A stretch of 64,000 nucleotides of DNA, from contig JAFLBJ010000001.1 of NCBI GenBank assembly GCA_017303415.1, forward strand, positions 2,604,001-2,668,000. Direction: 5' to 3'. A model generated the notes under the pieces. That model was not told the DNA's origin, searched no databases, and worked only from the letters and a program-made list of their open reading frames with translations. This DNA comes from Chitinophagales bacterium (GTDB lineage Bacteria > Bacteroidota > Bacteroidia > Chitinophagales > Chitinophagaceae). Each line of letters opens with the position of its first letter. Within the stretch, counting starts at the first letter, position 1. A program made the translations under genes and the position numbers. Positions 17,064 to 26,155 of the stretch are shown in pieces.

Positions 17064-17083
17064 TAGCCATACACGGATAACGC

Positions 17084-17117
17084 ATCCCTGCCAGCGTACT
17101 GGCAGGGATTTTTTTTA
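17084..17117 (+). terminator. Intrinsic terminator after the T9SS cargo gene
   Basis: Stem ATCCCTGCCAG / CTGGCAGGGAT, loop CGTA, followed by eight T. Strong. The T-run reaches into the TAA stop of the convergent TPR lipoprotein gene. Confidence 0.9.
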
Positions 17118-18419
17118 TATCCGTTTATTCAATTTTTCCCATTCAGCCTGTTTCAGGGGCCCCCACTCCCATTCGGCTCCATTGCATTGGGCCAGGATAT
17201 CTTTCGCTTTCTTTTCCTGTCCGTCCTCTGCATAGATCATGGCCATTTGCAACAGTACATGCGGTTCAAAGGTCATTCCTTCTACCTGGCTCTTAAGCAG
17301 ATCGACCGCTTCTTTGGTATTATTCTTTTTAAAATAACACCAGGCCAGCCAGGATGCTGTTTCGGGCGTCGCCCGGTTCTTTCGTTCAGTAAGCGCCATT
17401 TCAAGGGCAACATCAAGTGTCGATGAATCTTCCGCAAAACAATCGATCAGGTATTTGGCATACATGGGACGTTGAAATGAGTCATCCACCTTTTTAATAA
17501 ACATGGAACGGAAAACCTGGGCTGAATCATGTTCCCCTTGCCAGTCTTTGATTTCCGCAAGCTCCAGATAGAGCTCGGGCATAGTATATTGCTGCTGCAG
17601 GTAACGGAGAATCGATTCTGCGGCTTTTGCATTTTTATCATGAGAAAATGCGACCCAGGCCAATCCACGAAGTGCATGGATATATTTTCCATCCTGGCGC
17701 AGTACTTCCTTATACCCTTTCACCGCTTTATTGGGATATCCATTGTGCAAATACATATCCGACAGATTTGACAAGCCCCACAGGTGAAGAGCTGTAAGTG
17801 CCCTTCCCTTTGCCCAGTCCACCGCTTTTTCCATCCATTCAATGGCTTCATCTCCATTCCCCCGATGATCTTCCCATCGTGACCGCCGGATAAAATAGTC
17901 AAAGGACTCCTTATCGGCGATCCGGTCCAAGGAGGCATTGGCTTCCTTGAATTGTCCCAATTCCATTTGGGTGTCAAAGGAAACCAGGTTCACCAGGTGT
18001 CCTGCCCCACCGGTCATTCGGGCCTGATCCAATAAATAGGAGGCCTGGTTAAACCGATGACAGGTAATCGCCTGCTGAGAAAGCAGGACAAGAAATTCTG
18101 GATCATCCTTTCCTAAAAAAGCAAAGACCCGATTGAGCAATGAATCCGCCCTTTGCAAATAGGCCATCTCCCCTGTTAGCTGAAATAGACGGTTCCAGCG
18201 GTTGGCCAATTGCATTTGATCGATGTAGTTTCCTGTATCCCGCTGAAGCCTGTTTGCCCAAAACTGAATATCGGTCTCCATTTCCGCAATAGCCTTCTTT
18301 ACCGGCTCATCCTGTTGAATAAGGTGTAAATAATCCTGCTCCTGAACGAGTTTCTCATCTTGACGGCAGCCAATCAAAAGAATAACCGAAAGCAAACTGA
18401 AAATAATTGCATTTTTCAT
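17115..18419 (-). CDS. TPR-repeat lipoprotein
   Basis: 434 residues. Lipobox LIGC (Cys18), then a helical protein made of tetratricopeptide-like repeats (for example YPNKAVKGYKEVLRQDGKY, TKEAVDLLKSQVE and QEKKAKDILAQC). TPR proteins mediate protein contacts; the partner is unknown. It lies downstream of the two half-length DUF4331 genes on the same strand, with a terminator hairpin between, and across from a TonB receptor. The gene order suggests a shared envelope function. Confidence 0.8.
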   Translation of the reverse strand: MKNAIIFSLLSVILLIGCRQDEKLVQEQDYLHLIQQDEPVKKAIAEMETDIQFWANRLQRDTGNYIDQMQLANRWNRLFQLTGEMAYLQRADSLLNRVFAFLGKDDPEFLVLLSQQAITCHRFNQASYLLDQARMTGGAGHLVNLVSFDTQMELGQFKEANASLDRIADKESFDYFIRRSRWEDHRGNGDEAIEWMEKAVDWAKGRALTALHLWGLSNLSDMYLHNGYPNKAVKGYKEVLRQDGKYIHALRGLAWVAFSHDKNAKAAESILRYLQQQYTMPELYLELAEIKDWQGEHDSAQVFRSMFIKKVDDSFQRPMYAKYLIDCFAEDSSTLDVALEMALTERKNRATPETASWLAWCYFKKNNTKEAVDLLKSQVEGMTFEPHVLLQMAMIYAEDGQEKKAKDILAQCNGAEWEWGPLKQAEWEKLNKRI

Positions 18420-18428
18420 AACCTGTAT

Positions 18429-18460
18429 AAAAAATACACCGCATCATGGATGCGGTGTAT
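18429..18460 (-). terminator. Intrinsic terminator between the DUF4331 lipoprotein and TPR genes
   Basis: Stem ATACACCGCATC / GATGCGGTGTAT, 3-nt loop, followed on the minus strand by TTTTTT. It lies 15 nt after the stop of the upstream gene and 9 nt before the TPR gene start, so it would reduce readthrough into the TPR gene. Confidence 0.8.
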
Positions 18461-18475
18461 ATGATTAAAATGGGA

Positions 18476-19003
18476 TTAGAAAGGAGAAGCCAAATAGGGG
18501 AAGGTCCCACTAAAGGCCTTATCATTGGCCCCAACATTATCCGAGGTAAGTCCAGGATTGGATGCTCCTGTGGCACCGCCAAAGATGAGCAGTAATTCCA
18601 CATCGATCACATCATCCGCCAGAGCTCTTCCGGTCAGTACATTGGTACCATCGAAAAAGGTGGTGGTGCCGCTCGTTTTTACATTAAGCACATCCGTAGC
18701 CAGCAAACCGGCAAAGGTGGCCTTATCCTGACCCAACGCATTTTGCATATACCCAAATCCGGTCAATACAGACTGAAATTGCGTATTGAAGGCGGCATTT
18801 TGTAAGGCAGGAGTAGTTGTATTGAACTCGTCTTTCCGGGCAGAATTGACAAATACGGTATTGACTGCCGGACGAGCCATTTGGTCCTTTTGAACATAGG
18901 TACCAGAGGTATCAAAGTTATCTTCGTTTTCGTCCTTATCACAACCTGCGAGCAATAGCGCTCCGAGGGAGAACAATAAAACTCCTTTATTCAAATATTT
19001 CAT
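18476..19003 (-). CDS. DUF4331 C-terminal-half lipoprotein
   Basis: 175 residues. Lipobox LAGC (Cys21) is followed by acidic residues. MARPAVNTVFV, GRALADDVIDVELLLIFGG and NDKAFSGTFPYLASPF correspond to the C-terminal half of DUF4331 proteins (from memory of the family). The family has no assigned biochemical activity. The N-terminal half is encoded just upstream (19023-19691) as a separate exported protein, 19 nt away, so the domain is split into two polypeptides that may reassemble. Confidence 0.75.
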   Translation of the reverse strand: MKYLNKGVLLFSLGALLLAGCDKDENEDNFDTSGTYVQKDQMARPAVNTVFVNSARKDEFNTTTPALQNAAFNTQFQSVLTGFGYMQNALGQDKATFAGLLATDVLNVKTSGTTTFFDGTNVLTGRALADDVIDVELLLIFGGATGASNPGLTSDNVGANDKAFSGTFPYLASPF

Positions 19004-19022
19004 GATCTTATTATTTAATTGG

Positions 19023-19691
19023 TTATTTAGTTTTTGATTCGGCCCATACGTTCAGGGTAGCCGCTGAACCCAGCAGGTTCTTCGGAACTTCGACCACGAT
19101 CGACATTACATTCGTACCGGCAAAAGCATCTACACCCGGGCTGCGAAAACCTGTTTGTGTACCAGCCAATATTTCCTGAAAGCGTACGAGGTCAAAGAAG
19201 AATGGATCATCACGGGGACCGGCAAAAACACGGATACCATTGTTAGTTCCCACATTCAATGTAGACGCGCCATAGGCAGTCACATCGGTTTCGGTCATTG
19301 TGCCATTGGTCATCACCATGCTATTGAGACCAGGAGCTGAAGGGGCAACGGGTCCATATACCCGAAGCTTATTGTTCTTGACAAGACACTGAATCACGAG
19401 ATCTTCCACATTATCACCGGAGTTGTCGATGTTCATTTCATACATGACATTGGATGGAAAACTGGCCGAAGAAGTGGCAGTTGGAGAAAGCAGACCCTGG
19501 GTATTGATCACAAATACCATCTTGCTATTGTCAGCAGGGCTTTGAAAAGCATAGATGTCCGTAATATCAGTACCCAGACTTGCGCTGGATGGGCCGGTTA
19601 CGGCGGGTGCGTCGATATGATCCGCGGCAAATAGAATACCGCCTGCTGCCAGCAACCCAAGGAAACCAGTCCATAGGAATTTCTTTTTCAT
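19023..19691 (-). CDS. DUF4331 N-terminal-half exported protein
   Basis: 222 residues. Signal peptide (FLGLLAAGGILFA) followed immediately by ADHIDAPAV, LGTDITDIYAFQSP and MVFVINTQGL, the signature start of DUF4331 proteins, then VFAGPRDDPFFFDLVRFQ and MSIVVEVPKNLLG. It lacks the C-terminal half, which is encoded by the next gene. His and Asp residues near the mature N-terminus are conserved in the family and might bind metal; that is conjecture. First gene of a minus-strand operon, divergent from the TonB receptor. Confidence 0.78.
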   Translation of the reverse strand: MKKKFLWTGFLGLLAAGGILFAADHIDAPAVTGPSSASLGTDITDIYAFQSPADNSKMVFVINTQGLLSPTATSSASFPSNVMYEMNIDNSGDNVEDLVIQCLVKNNKLRVYGPVAPSAPGLNSMVMTNGTMTETDVTAYGASTLNVGTNNGIRVFAGPRDDPFFFDLVRFQEILAGTQTGFRSPGVDAFAGTNVMSIVVEVPKNLLGSAATLNVWAESKTK

Positions 19692-19712
19692 AAATTGAGG
19701 GGTTTGATTTGT

Positions 19713-19728
19713 TCAGAAAATGTTCTGA
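19713..19728. promoter_or_regulatory. Candidate operator palindrome upstream of the DUF4331 gene
   Basis: TCAGAA-AATG-TTCTGA, a perfect 6+6 inverted repeat 22 nt upstream of the DUF4331 start, in the 183-nt divergent gap shared with the TonB receptor. No promoter boxes of consensus type were clear nearby. Confidence 0.3.
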
Positions 19729-19874
19729 TAAATAGAATTACAAGTTGATATACGGAGTTGGAGAAAGAATGGATTTATACCATCCAAATAAATAGCGTCA
19801 ACCACTCAACATATTTAATATAGGAGAATAGAGAACTGAATTTAGTTTTATCTCGTATTTACCAAAAAGACCGT

Positions 19875-22136
19875 ATGGCAACTGCTTTAAGGACCATTTT
19901 ATCAATACTTATTCTCACCATCTATTGCACCTCCTTTGCGCAGACAGGCGAGATCGTAGGATGGATCAGGGACAATGAATCCAAAGAAGCCCTGTCGGGT
20001 GCAAGCATTGCCTTAGCAGATGGTCGTAATGAACATACAGATGACCTCGGAAGATTCAGGATCAACACGGTTGCCACCGGAAAATACGAAATGGTGATTT
20101 CCTATATTGGTTACCGTACGACCATTGTTCCGGTAGAAGTGAGGGAAAAAGAGAAAACAGAAGTATTGATCGATCTGTTTCGCGCAAATCTTGATCTGCG
20201 GGAGATACGGGTCAATAGTCGTAAGCAAAGTGCATTGCAAACCATCAGTGCCGTGGATATCATGTTGCGTCCCGTTAATACTTCACAGGATGTATTACGT
20301 ATCGTACCCGGGCTCTTTCTGGCACAACATGCCGGAGGAGGTAAAGCAGAACAGATATTCCTGCGTGGATTTGATATAGACCACGGTACGGATATACGAC
20401 TCTCGGTAGATGGCATACCGGTGAATATGGTGTCTCATGCGCATGGACAGGGCTATGCCGATCTGCATTTCCTGATTCCCGAAACGATCGAAAAACTGCA
20501 ATTTGATAAGGGGCCTTATCAATCTGATCAGGGTAATCAGGCCACTGCAGGGTTTGTAGCCTTCAAGACCAGGGATTTCATTCGGGAGAATTTATTGAAA
20601 GCGGAGGCCGGTCGTTTTGGACTGCAACGTTACTACGGACAACTCAAAGTCATTGATAAGGAGAGAGGCGAAACCAAACAACAATTCTACATCGCTTCGG
20701 AATATGCACGTAACAAGGGCTATTTTGAAAGCCCCCAGGATTTCCATCGTTTTAATGTTCTGGGAAAATATCATTTGCAGCAGGGGAATAAACGTCAATT
20801 AACAATTCTGGCCTCTGCATTTGACAGTAAATGGTTTGCCTCTGGACAGATTCCTGACCGGGCGGTACAATCAGGACTTATATCCCGGTTTGGAGCCATT
20901 GATGATACGGAGGGCGGAAATACGAGCCGTATCAATACCAGTTTACAATACCAGCATCGGTGGAATTCTGGCTGGATTTCCTCCGATCAGATTTATTATA
21001 CACGATATCATTTCAATCTTTTCTCCAATTTCACTTTTTTCCTGAATGACCCGGTTGATGGCGATGGGATCAATCAACGGGAAAGTCGTGATCTTTTTGG
21101 ATATAATGGTTCTCTTGTCCGTCAGGGCCAATTGGCGGGTAAGCCCAGTACCACCCGGATCGGATATGGCTTCAGAGCGGACAGGGTACATGATATTGAA
21201 TTGACAAAATCCGTGCTCCGCCGTAAAACAGATCCCATTCAACGGGGTGATGTACGCGAGAACGATATTTTCATTTATGGAGAAAAGGATATCCGATTGG
21301 GAAACCGTGTACAGATAAAGGCCGGCCTTCGTTTTGACCAATTGCAATTTGCCTACCGTAATACCTTGACAAATGAAACGAACTATCGGAAACAGGCACG
21401 AGCTACCCTCAACCCGTCACTCCGTATCCAATATACGCCCAGCGCCGGATTACGGTTATACGGAAACGTTGGTACTGGTTTTCATTCAAATGATACCCGG
21501 GTGATCCTGGACAATCTGGCCAGGGAAATTTTACCCAAAGTATATGCGGTTGATGCCGGTGTGGAATTAAAACCAACCCGGGGATTATTGATACATGCCG
21601 CTTCCTGGTACCTGATGTCTGAACAGGAATTTGTATATGTAGGCGATGAGGGTATCATTGAACCCGGTGGAAGGACACAACGGATGGGGCTTGACCTGAT
21701 GATCAGATACCAAATGAATAATTGGCTTTTTGCCGATATGGATCTTAACCTGACCCGTGCCCGTTCGCTGGGTGTGGCCAAGGAAGAGGCGTATGTGCCA
21801 TTGGCTGCCGCATTCACCAGTTCAGGCGGACTCAGTGTTAAACCCGAAAAAGGGCCAACGGCTTCTTTGCGCTATCGGTGGATCACCTCCCGACCGGCAA
21901 ATGAGTTCAATTCGGTACGCACCGAAGGTTATTTTCTGCTTGATGCGGTGCTCTCCTACCCCTGGAAGAAATTGGAATTTAATCTGTCGGCCGAGAACCT
22001 ACTCGATGCAGATTGGCGCGAAGCCCAGTTTGATACAGAATCCAGGTTAAGAAATGAAACGACACCTGTTTCGGAGATTCATTACACCCCTGGTATGCCA
22101 TTCTTCATAAAAGCAGGTATTAGCCTGCGTTTTTAA
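19875..22136 (+). CDS. TonB-dependent outer-membrane receptor
   Basis: 753 residues. Signal peptide to about residue 23, a carboxypeptidase-regulatory-like domain (about 25-100, GWIRDNESKEALSGASIAL ... VISYIGYRT), a plug (about 110-235; FLRGFDIDHGTDIRLSVDGI) and a beta-barrel ending in the aromatic C-terminus GISLRF. The plug holds a His-containing stretch, VSHAHGQGYADLH. It imports an unknown ligand using TonB energy; no SusD partner is present, so a small ligand or metal complex is more likely than a glycan. It is divergent from the split DUF4331/TPR genes. Its stop is directly adjacent to the convergent SDR stop. Confidence 0.88.
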   Translation: MATALRTILSILILTIYCTSFAQTGEIVGWIRDNESKEALSGASIALADGRNEHTDDLGRFRINTVATGKYEMVISYIGYRTTIVPVEVREKEKTEVLIDLFRANLDLREIRVNSRKQSALQTISAVDIMLRPVNTSQDVLRIVPGLFLAQHAGGGKAEQIFLRGFDIDHGTDIRLSVDGIPVNMVSHAHGQGYADLHFLIPETIEKLQFDKGPYQSDQGNQATAGFVAFKTRDFIRENLLKAEAGRFGLQRYYGQLKVIDKERGETKQQFYIASEYARNKGYFESPQDFHRFNVLGKYHLQQGNKRQLTILASAFDSKWFASGQIPDRAVQSGLISRFGAIDDTEGGNTSRINTSLQYQHRWNSGWISSDQIYYTRYHFNLFSNFTFFLNDPVDGDGINQRESRDLFGYNGSLVRQGQLAGKPSTTRIGYGFRADRVHDIELTKSVLRRKTDPIQRGDVRENDIFIYGEKDIRLGNRVQIKAGLRFDQLQFAYRNTLTNETNYRKQARATLNPSLRIQYTPSAGLRLYGNVGTGFHSNDTRVILDNLAREILPKVYAVDAGVELKPTRGLLIHAASWYLMSEQEFVYVGDEGIIEPGGRTQRMGLDLMIRYQMNNWLFADMDLNLTRARSLGVAKEEAYVPLAAAFTSSGGLSVKPEKGPTASLRYRWITSRPANEFNSVRTEGYFLLDAVLSYPWKKLEFNLSAENLLDADWREAQFDTESRLRNETTPVSEIHYTPGMPFFIKAGISLRF

Positions 22137-23036
22137 TCAACCCCCGGAGGGGAACATCGAGCGGAAGCCTTCTTCAAGATCGCGGGGAGCATATTCTAAT
22201 TCAGATTTCGCTTTCCGGATCTCAAAGCCGGTCTTGGGAGGACGACGACCAGGTTGAGTGAAGTTTTCAGCTGTTACACGTTCGATCAGGGAAGTGGTCA
22301 AGCCAAAATGAGTTGCCACCCTGGAAGCAAATTCAAATGGACTCATACCCTCTTCGCCGGATAAGTGATAAGTGCCCGTTGCTTTTTTTTGAATGATGAG
22401 GGCAATGCCCTTCGCCAGGTCCTCCACATAAGTGGGCGTACGCCATTGGTCATCCACTACCCGGATCGGTTGCCCGGATTCAAGACTGTTCTTTACCCAG
22501 GTAAATATATTCGATCGTTTTCCATGCAGGGGTTGCCCATATACCAGACAAGTACGTACGATGGCAAAGGGAATGGCGCTTGTTTCCGTGATGGCCTCGG
22601 CCTGGAGTTTGGTGAAACCATAAAAATTCACCGGATTGCATTCATCTGTCTCCACATACATTCCTTTTTCCCCATCAAAAACGAAATCCGTAGATACATA
22701 AATGAAGTGTGTAGAGATTGCTTCGGCATTTACTAACACCTGGGCAGTGCCTTTTACATTCACGGCTTCGGCCCGTTCGGGGTCCTTTTCACAATCATCC
22801 ACCTGGGTCATGGCCGCAGCATGTACCACCACCTCAGGTCTTTCTTTTTCCATCACCTGATTAACCGTGGGTTCGTCGAGGATATCCATATCGTAATACA
22901 CAAAGCAGTTTAGTGCCTCCACCGGATGGCGATTCTCGCCTTTTCCGGTGGCCACCACAAAATATCCCGCATGAAGCAGCTGTTTGACCAGGTATTGGCC
23001 CAATAAACCGTTCGCACCGGTGACCAGGATTTTCAT
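22137..23036 (-). CDS. NAD(P)-dependent sugar reductase, RmlD-like SDR
   Basis: 299 residues. Extended SDR: GANGLLGQYL (nucleotide-binding Gly motif), AAAMTQVDDCEKDP, YVSTDFVFDG and YGFTKLQAE with the YxxxK catalytic pair. This pattern fits the RmlD/dTDP-4-dehydrorhamnose reductase-like group. No other rhamnose genes are nearby, so substrate is uncertain. Tail-to-tail with the TonB receptor with no base between stop codons. Confidence 0.8.
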   Translation of the reverse strand: MKILVTGANGLLGQYLVKQLLHAGYFVVATGKGENRHPVEALNCFVYYDMDILDEPTVNQVMEKERPEVVVHAAAMTQVDDCEKDPERAEAVNVKGTAQVLVNAEAISTHFIYVSTDFVFDGEKGMYVETDECNPVNFYGFTKLQAEAITETSAIPFAIVRTCLVYGQPLHGKRSNIFTWVKNSLESGQPIRVVDDQWRTPTYVEDLAKGIALIIQKKATGTYHLSGEEGMSPFEFASRVATHFGLTTSLIERVTAENFTQPGRRPPKTGFEIRKAKSELEYAPRDLEEGFRSMFPSGG

Positions 23037-23152
23037 ACCGCAACTTTACACCATTTAGGGCTGAATAATCCAGAATCCAGTATTAATAATTCCCCACCTG
23101 ATTGGGCAGTTGGCAGAATACATAACTACCAATCGTTATCAAAACAATCCCT

Positions 23153-23160
23153 TATTTTTG
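23153..23160 (+). promoter_or_regulatory. Candidate pfkA promoter -7 box
   Basis: TATTTTTG matches TAnnTTTG exactly, 81 nt upstream of the pfkA ATG. The expected TTTG 20 nt earlier is not obvious. Remaining 23037-23241 sequence shows nothing else. Confidence 0.45.
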
Positions 23161-23241
23161 GTGGATTTTTTGAACGGAACCAATGATTTATTCAACGATT
23201 ACGGCCTGAGAATGAACATTTTCAATTAAAAGGAACAGAGA

Positions 23242-24225
23242 ATGGCAAAAAAAGTTTCTAAGATCGGGGTATTGACATCAGGCGGTGACGCCCCGGGAAT
23301 GAATGCCGCGATCAGGGCGGTGGTACGGACAGGCCTTTATTATGGTTTAGAGGTATACGGCATCATGCGCGGATACCAGGGTTTGATCGAAGACGATATT
23401 GTGCAAATGGACTCCCGGTCCGTGGCCAATATCATTCAACGCGGAGGTACCATATTAAAGACCGCCCGTTGCAAGGAATTCTATGAACCGGCCGGGAGAA
23501 AAAAGGCCTATGAGATCCTGAAGAAAAAAGGGATCGACGGGCTGGTTATCATCGGCGGAGATGGTTCTTTCCGGGGTGCGGTAAAATTCAGTCAGGAATT
23601 TGATATCCCCTGTGTGGGATTGGCCGGCACCATTGACAAAGATATTTATGGCACCGATTTCACCATTGGGTTTGATACCGCGGTCAACACTGCGGTAGAA
23701 GCCATTGATAAAATCCGGGATACCATGGATGCGCACGACCGAATCTTTGTGATCGAAGTAATGGGACGTGACGCCGGATATATCGCCCTGCATTCGGGTA
23801 TCGCCACAGGAGCGGAGAATATTCTTATCCCTGAACGCAAGACCGATATCGAGGATGTGATCAAATCACTCAAAGAGAAAGAAAGAAGGAAAAAACTGGT
23901 GAACCTGATCGTTGTGGCAGAAGGAGATGATTTTGGCGGTGCCGATGAGGTGCAGAAAGTAATATCCGGGCAATTGCCCAATGCCGAGATCAGGGTTTGT
24001 ATCCTCGGTCATATTCAACGGGGAGGTTCACCCTCCTGCCTCGACAGGTTGATCGCCAGCCGCATGGGCTTCCATGCTGTGGAAAGCCTGATCGAAGGCC
24101 GTCACAATGTATTTGTAGGAATCCTTAACAATAAGATGCATTATATTCCGCTGGAGAGTGCCGTAAAGAACAAGGCCAAGATCAGCGATGAATGGATGCG
24201 GATCGTAAAAATTCTGGCGAGCTAA
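23242..24225 (+). CDS. pfkA: ATP-dependent 6-phosphofructokinase
   Basis: 327 residues, the bacterial PfkA length. Motifs: LTSGGDAPGMNAAIRAVVR (ATP site), IGGDGSFRGA, GLAGTIDKDIYGTDFTIGFD (catalytic TIDKD), EVMGRDAGYIAL and LGHIQRGGSPS. It phosphorylates fructose-6-phosphate, the committed step of glycolysis. Followed after 24 nt by pyk, a common pairing that co-ordinates entry and exit of glycolysis. Confidence 0.97.
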   Translation: MAKKVSKIGVLTSGGDAPGMNAAIRAVVRTGLYYGLEVYGIMRGYQGLIEDDIVQMDSRSVANIIQRGGTILKTARCKEFYEPAGRKKAYEILKKKGIDGLVIIGGDGSFRGAVKFSQEFDIPCVGLAGTIDKDIYGTDFTIGFDTAVNTAVEAIDKIRDTMDAHDRIFVIEVMGRDAGYIALHSGIATGAENILIPERKTDIEDVIKSLKEKERRKKLVNLIVVAEGDDFGGADEVQKVISGQLPNAEIRVCILGHIQRGGSPSCLDRLIASRMGFHAVESLIEGRHNVFVGILNNKMHYIPLESAVKNKAKISDEWMRIVKILAS

Positions 24226-24249
24226 TACCAACGAAAACTGGCTGTCACT

Positions 24250-25740
24250 ATGGCTAAACATGCAGATAAGTATTTCCACAAGGAATTTGATAAGGAAGCA
24301 GGCAGACAGCACGCCTCCAAGCGAACCAAGATCGTAGCCACAGTCGGACCCGCCTGTGACAGTTACGAACAACTACTGGAACTGGTAAGGGCCGGAGTAA
24401 ATGTCTTTCGCCTGAATTTCTCCCATGGCACCCATGAGGACAAGGCCCGGATCATAGGCTTTATCAAAGAGATCAATGTAAAGGAGCCTTATAATATCTC
24501 GATCCTGGCTGACCTGCAGGGACCCAAACTCCGCGTAGGCGAAATAGAAAATGGATCCTTACCTCTCGAAGAAGGAGATATCCTCACTTTTACCAATGAA
24601 AAATTGGTAGGTAACCGGGAAAAAATATTTGTTTCCTACCCGGATCTCCATAAGGATGTACAACCAGGAGAGAAGATCCTGATCGATGATGGAAAGATCG
24701 AAGTGGTGGTGCGTGAAATAACGCCTGACAAGATGGTCAGAGTAGAGGTAACCCTGGGGGGTATCCTCCTGCCTAAAAAAGGTGTAAACCTGCCCGATAC
24801 AAATATCTCCCTCCCTTCTCTGACGGAAAAGGACCTTGCTGACCTGGAGTTCATAATTGCGCAACAGGTGGATTGGGTTGCTTTATCCTTTGTGCGGAAA
24901 ACAGTCGATATCGTTGACCTGAAAAAGCGGTTAAAGAATGCGGGCTGTAAATCCAAAGTGATCGCCAAGATCGAAATGCCCGAAGCCCTTCGCAATCTGC
25001 GGGATATCATTTTGGAAAGTGATGGTGTCATGATCGCCCGGGGTGACCTCGGGGTTGAACTACCGGTGGAAGAAGTACCATTGATCCAGAAAGATATCAT
25101 TAAAAAATGCATCCATCGGGCCAAACCCGTGATCGTGGCAACGCAAATGATGGAGAGCATGATGGAAAGAACAAAACCGAACCGGAGTGAGATAACGGAT
25201 GTGGCCAATGCGGTGCTGGAAGGTGCCGATGCGGTTATGCTCAGTGGAGAGACCGCCACCGGGAAATATCCCAAACTGGTGGTGGAAACCATGACCAAGA
25301 TCATTCTGGAAGTGGAACACAAAGCCTACGATTATAACCGGGAGGAAATGTTGAAACCCCTGCCCCACTCTCCTTCTTTCCTGAGTGACGCCATTTGTTA
25401 CAATGCCTGTAAACTGGCCGATGATGTAAAAGCCAATGCACTGATCGGGATGACACAGAGCGGATATACAGCCTTTATGCTGAGCAGTTATCGCCCTCAC
25501 TCCCCTGTCTATATTTTTACCAAAGAACGCTCACTGGTGAACCAACTCAGCCTGAGCTGGGGTGTACGCGCCTTTTTCTATGATGAAGAAGAAAGCCTCG
25601 ATGAGATCATCTTTGATCAGATCGATATTTTAAAAGAAAGAGGATTTATCCGTAGTGGTGATGTGGTAGTGAGTACGGGAAGTACTCCGGTGGCCTTGCA
25701 TTTGCCAACGAATATGTTGAAGATAACTACGGTGGCGTAG
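24250..25740 (+). CDS. pyk: Pyruvate kinase
   Basis: 496 residues. TKIVATVGPACDSYEQL, VFRLNFSHG, DLQGPKLRVG, KIEMPEALRNL (catalytic Lys and Glu), MIARGDLGVELP and ATQMMESM, then the C-terminal allosteric domain. It converts PEP and ADP to pyruvate and ATP. The protein has about 25 extra residues before the conserved TKI motif. Second gene of pfkA-pyk. The downstream heptamer element contains a terminator-like hairpin at 25906-25935. Confidence 0.97.
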   Translation: MAKHADKYFHKEFDKEAGRQHASKRTKIVATVGPACDSYEQLLELVRAGVNVFRLNFSHGTHEDKARIIGFIKEINVKEPYNISILADLQGPKLRVGEIENGSLPLEEGDILTFTNEKLVGNREKIFVSYPDLHKDVQPGEKILIDDGKIEVVVREITPDKMVRVEVTLGGILLPKKGVNLPDTNISLPSLTEKDLADLEFIIAQQVDWVALSFVRKTVDIVDLKKRLKNAGCKSKVIAKIEMPEALRNLRDIILESDGVMIARGDLGVELPVEEVPLIQKDIIKKCIHRAKPVIVATQMMESMMERTKPNRSEITDVANAVLEGADAVMLSGETATGKYPKLVVETMTKIILEVEHKAYDYNREEMLKPLPHSPSFLSDAICYNACKLADDVKANALIGMTQSGYTAFMLSSYRPHSPVYIFTKERSLVNQLSLSWGVRAFFYDEEESLDEIIFDQIDILKERGFIRSGDVVVSTGSTPVALHLPTNMLKITTVA

Positions 25741-25752
25741 GGGGTGAGGAGA

Positions 25753-26148
25753 GATGACAGATGACGGAGGACAGACGACGGAGGACAGATGACAGATGAC
25801 AGATGACGGATGACAGATGACGGATGACGGATGACGGATGTTGGATGTTGGATGTTGGATGTTGGATGATAGTAGTTTAAATAAATAATTTAAGATTAAA
25901 TAGTAAGAGGGGCCTGAAGAAATTCAAGCCCCTCTTTATTTATCATTAACTTTAAATCTTAATCACTATCATCCAACATCCAACATCCAACATCCAACAT
26001 CCAACATCCATCATCCATCATCCAACATCCAACATCCAACATCCAACATCCAACATCCAACATCCATCATCCATCATCCAACATCCGTCATCTGTCATCT
26101 GTCATCTGTCCTCCGTCCTCCGTCCTCCGTCCTCCGTCCTCCGTCATC
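25753..26148. repeat. 95-nt-core heptamer element, copy A (core inverted)
   Basis: Left arm 25753-25871: 17 consecutive 7-bp units of GATGACR, GAGGACA, GACGACG and GATGTTG type, ending GATGATA, with no indel. Core 25872-25966, 95 nt. Right arm 25967-26148: 26 consecutive heptamers starting TATCATC, then mainly CAACATC and CATCATC, ending with CGTCCTC units. The core holds a stem AGAGGGGC / GCCCCTCT (25906-25913, 25928-25935) followed by T-rich sequence. Compared with copies B and C the core is reversed. It lies between convergent pyk and DUF1080 genes and fills that 415-nt gap. Confidence 0.92.
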
Positions 26149-26155
26149 TACCTCC

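Noticed and set aside
25753-26148. Possible CRISPR array
   Set aside because: Units are 7 bp with no spacers, and no cas genes are present.
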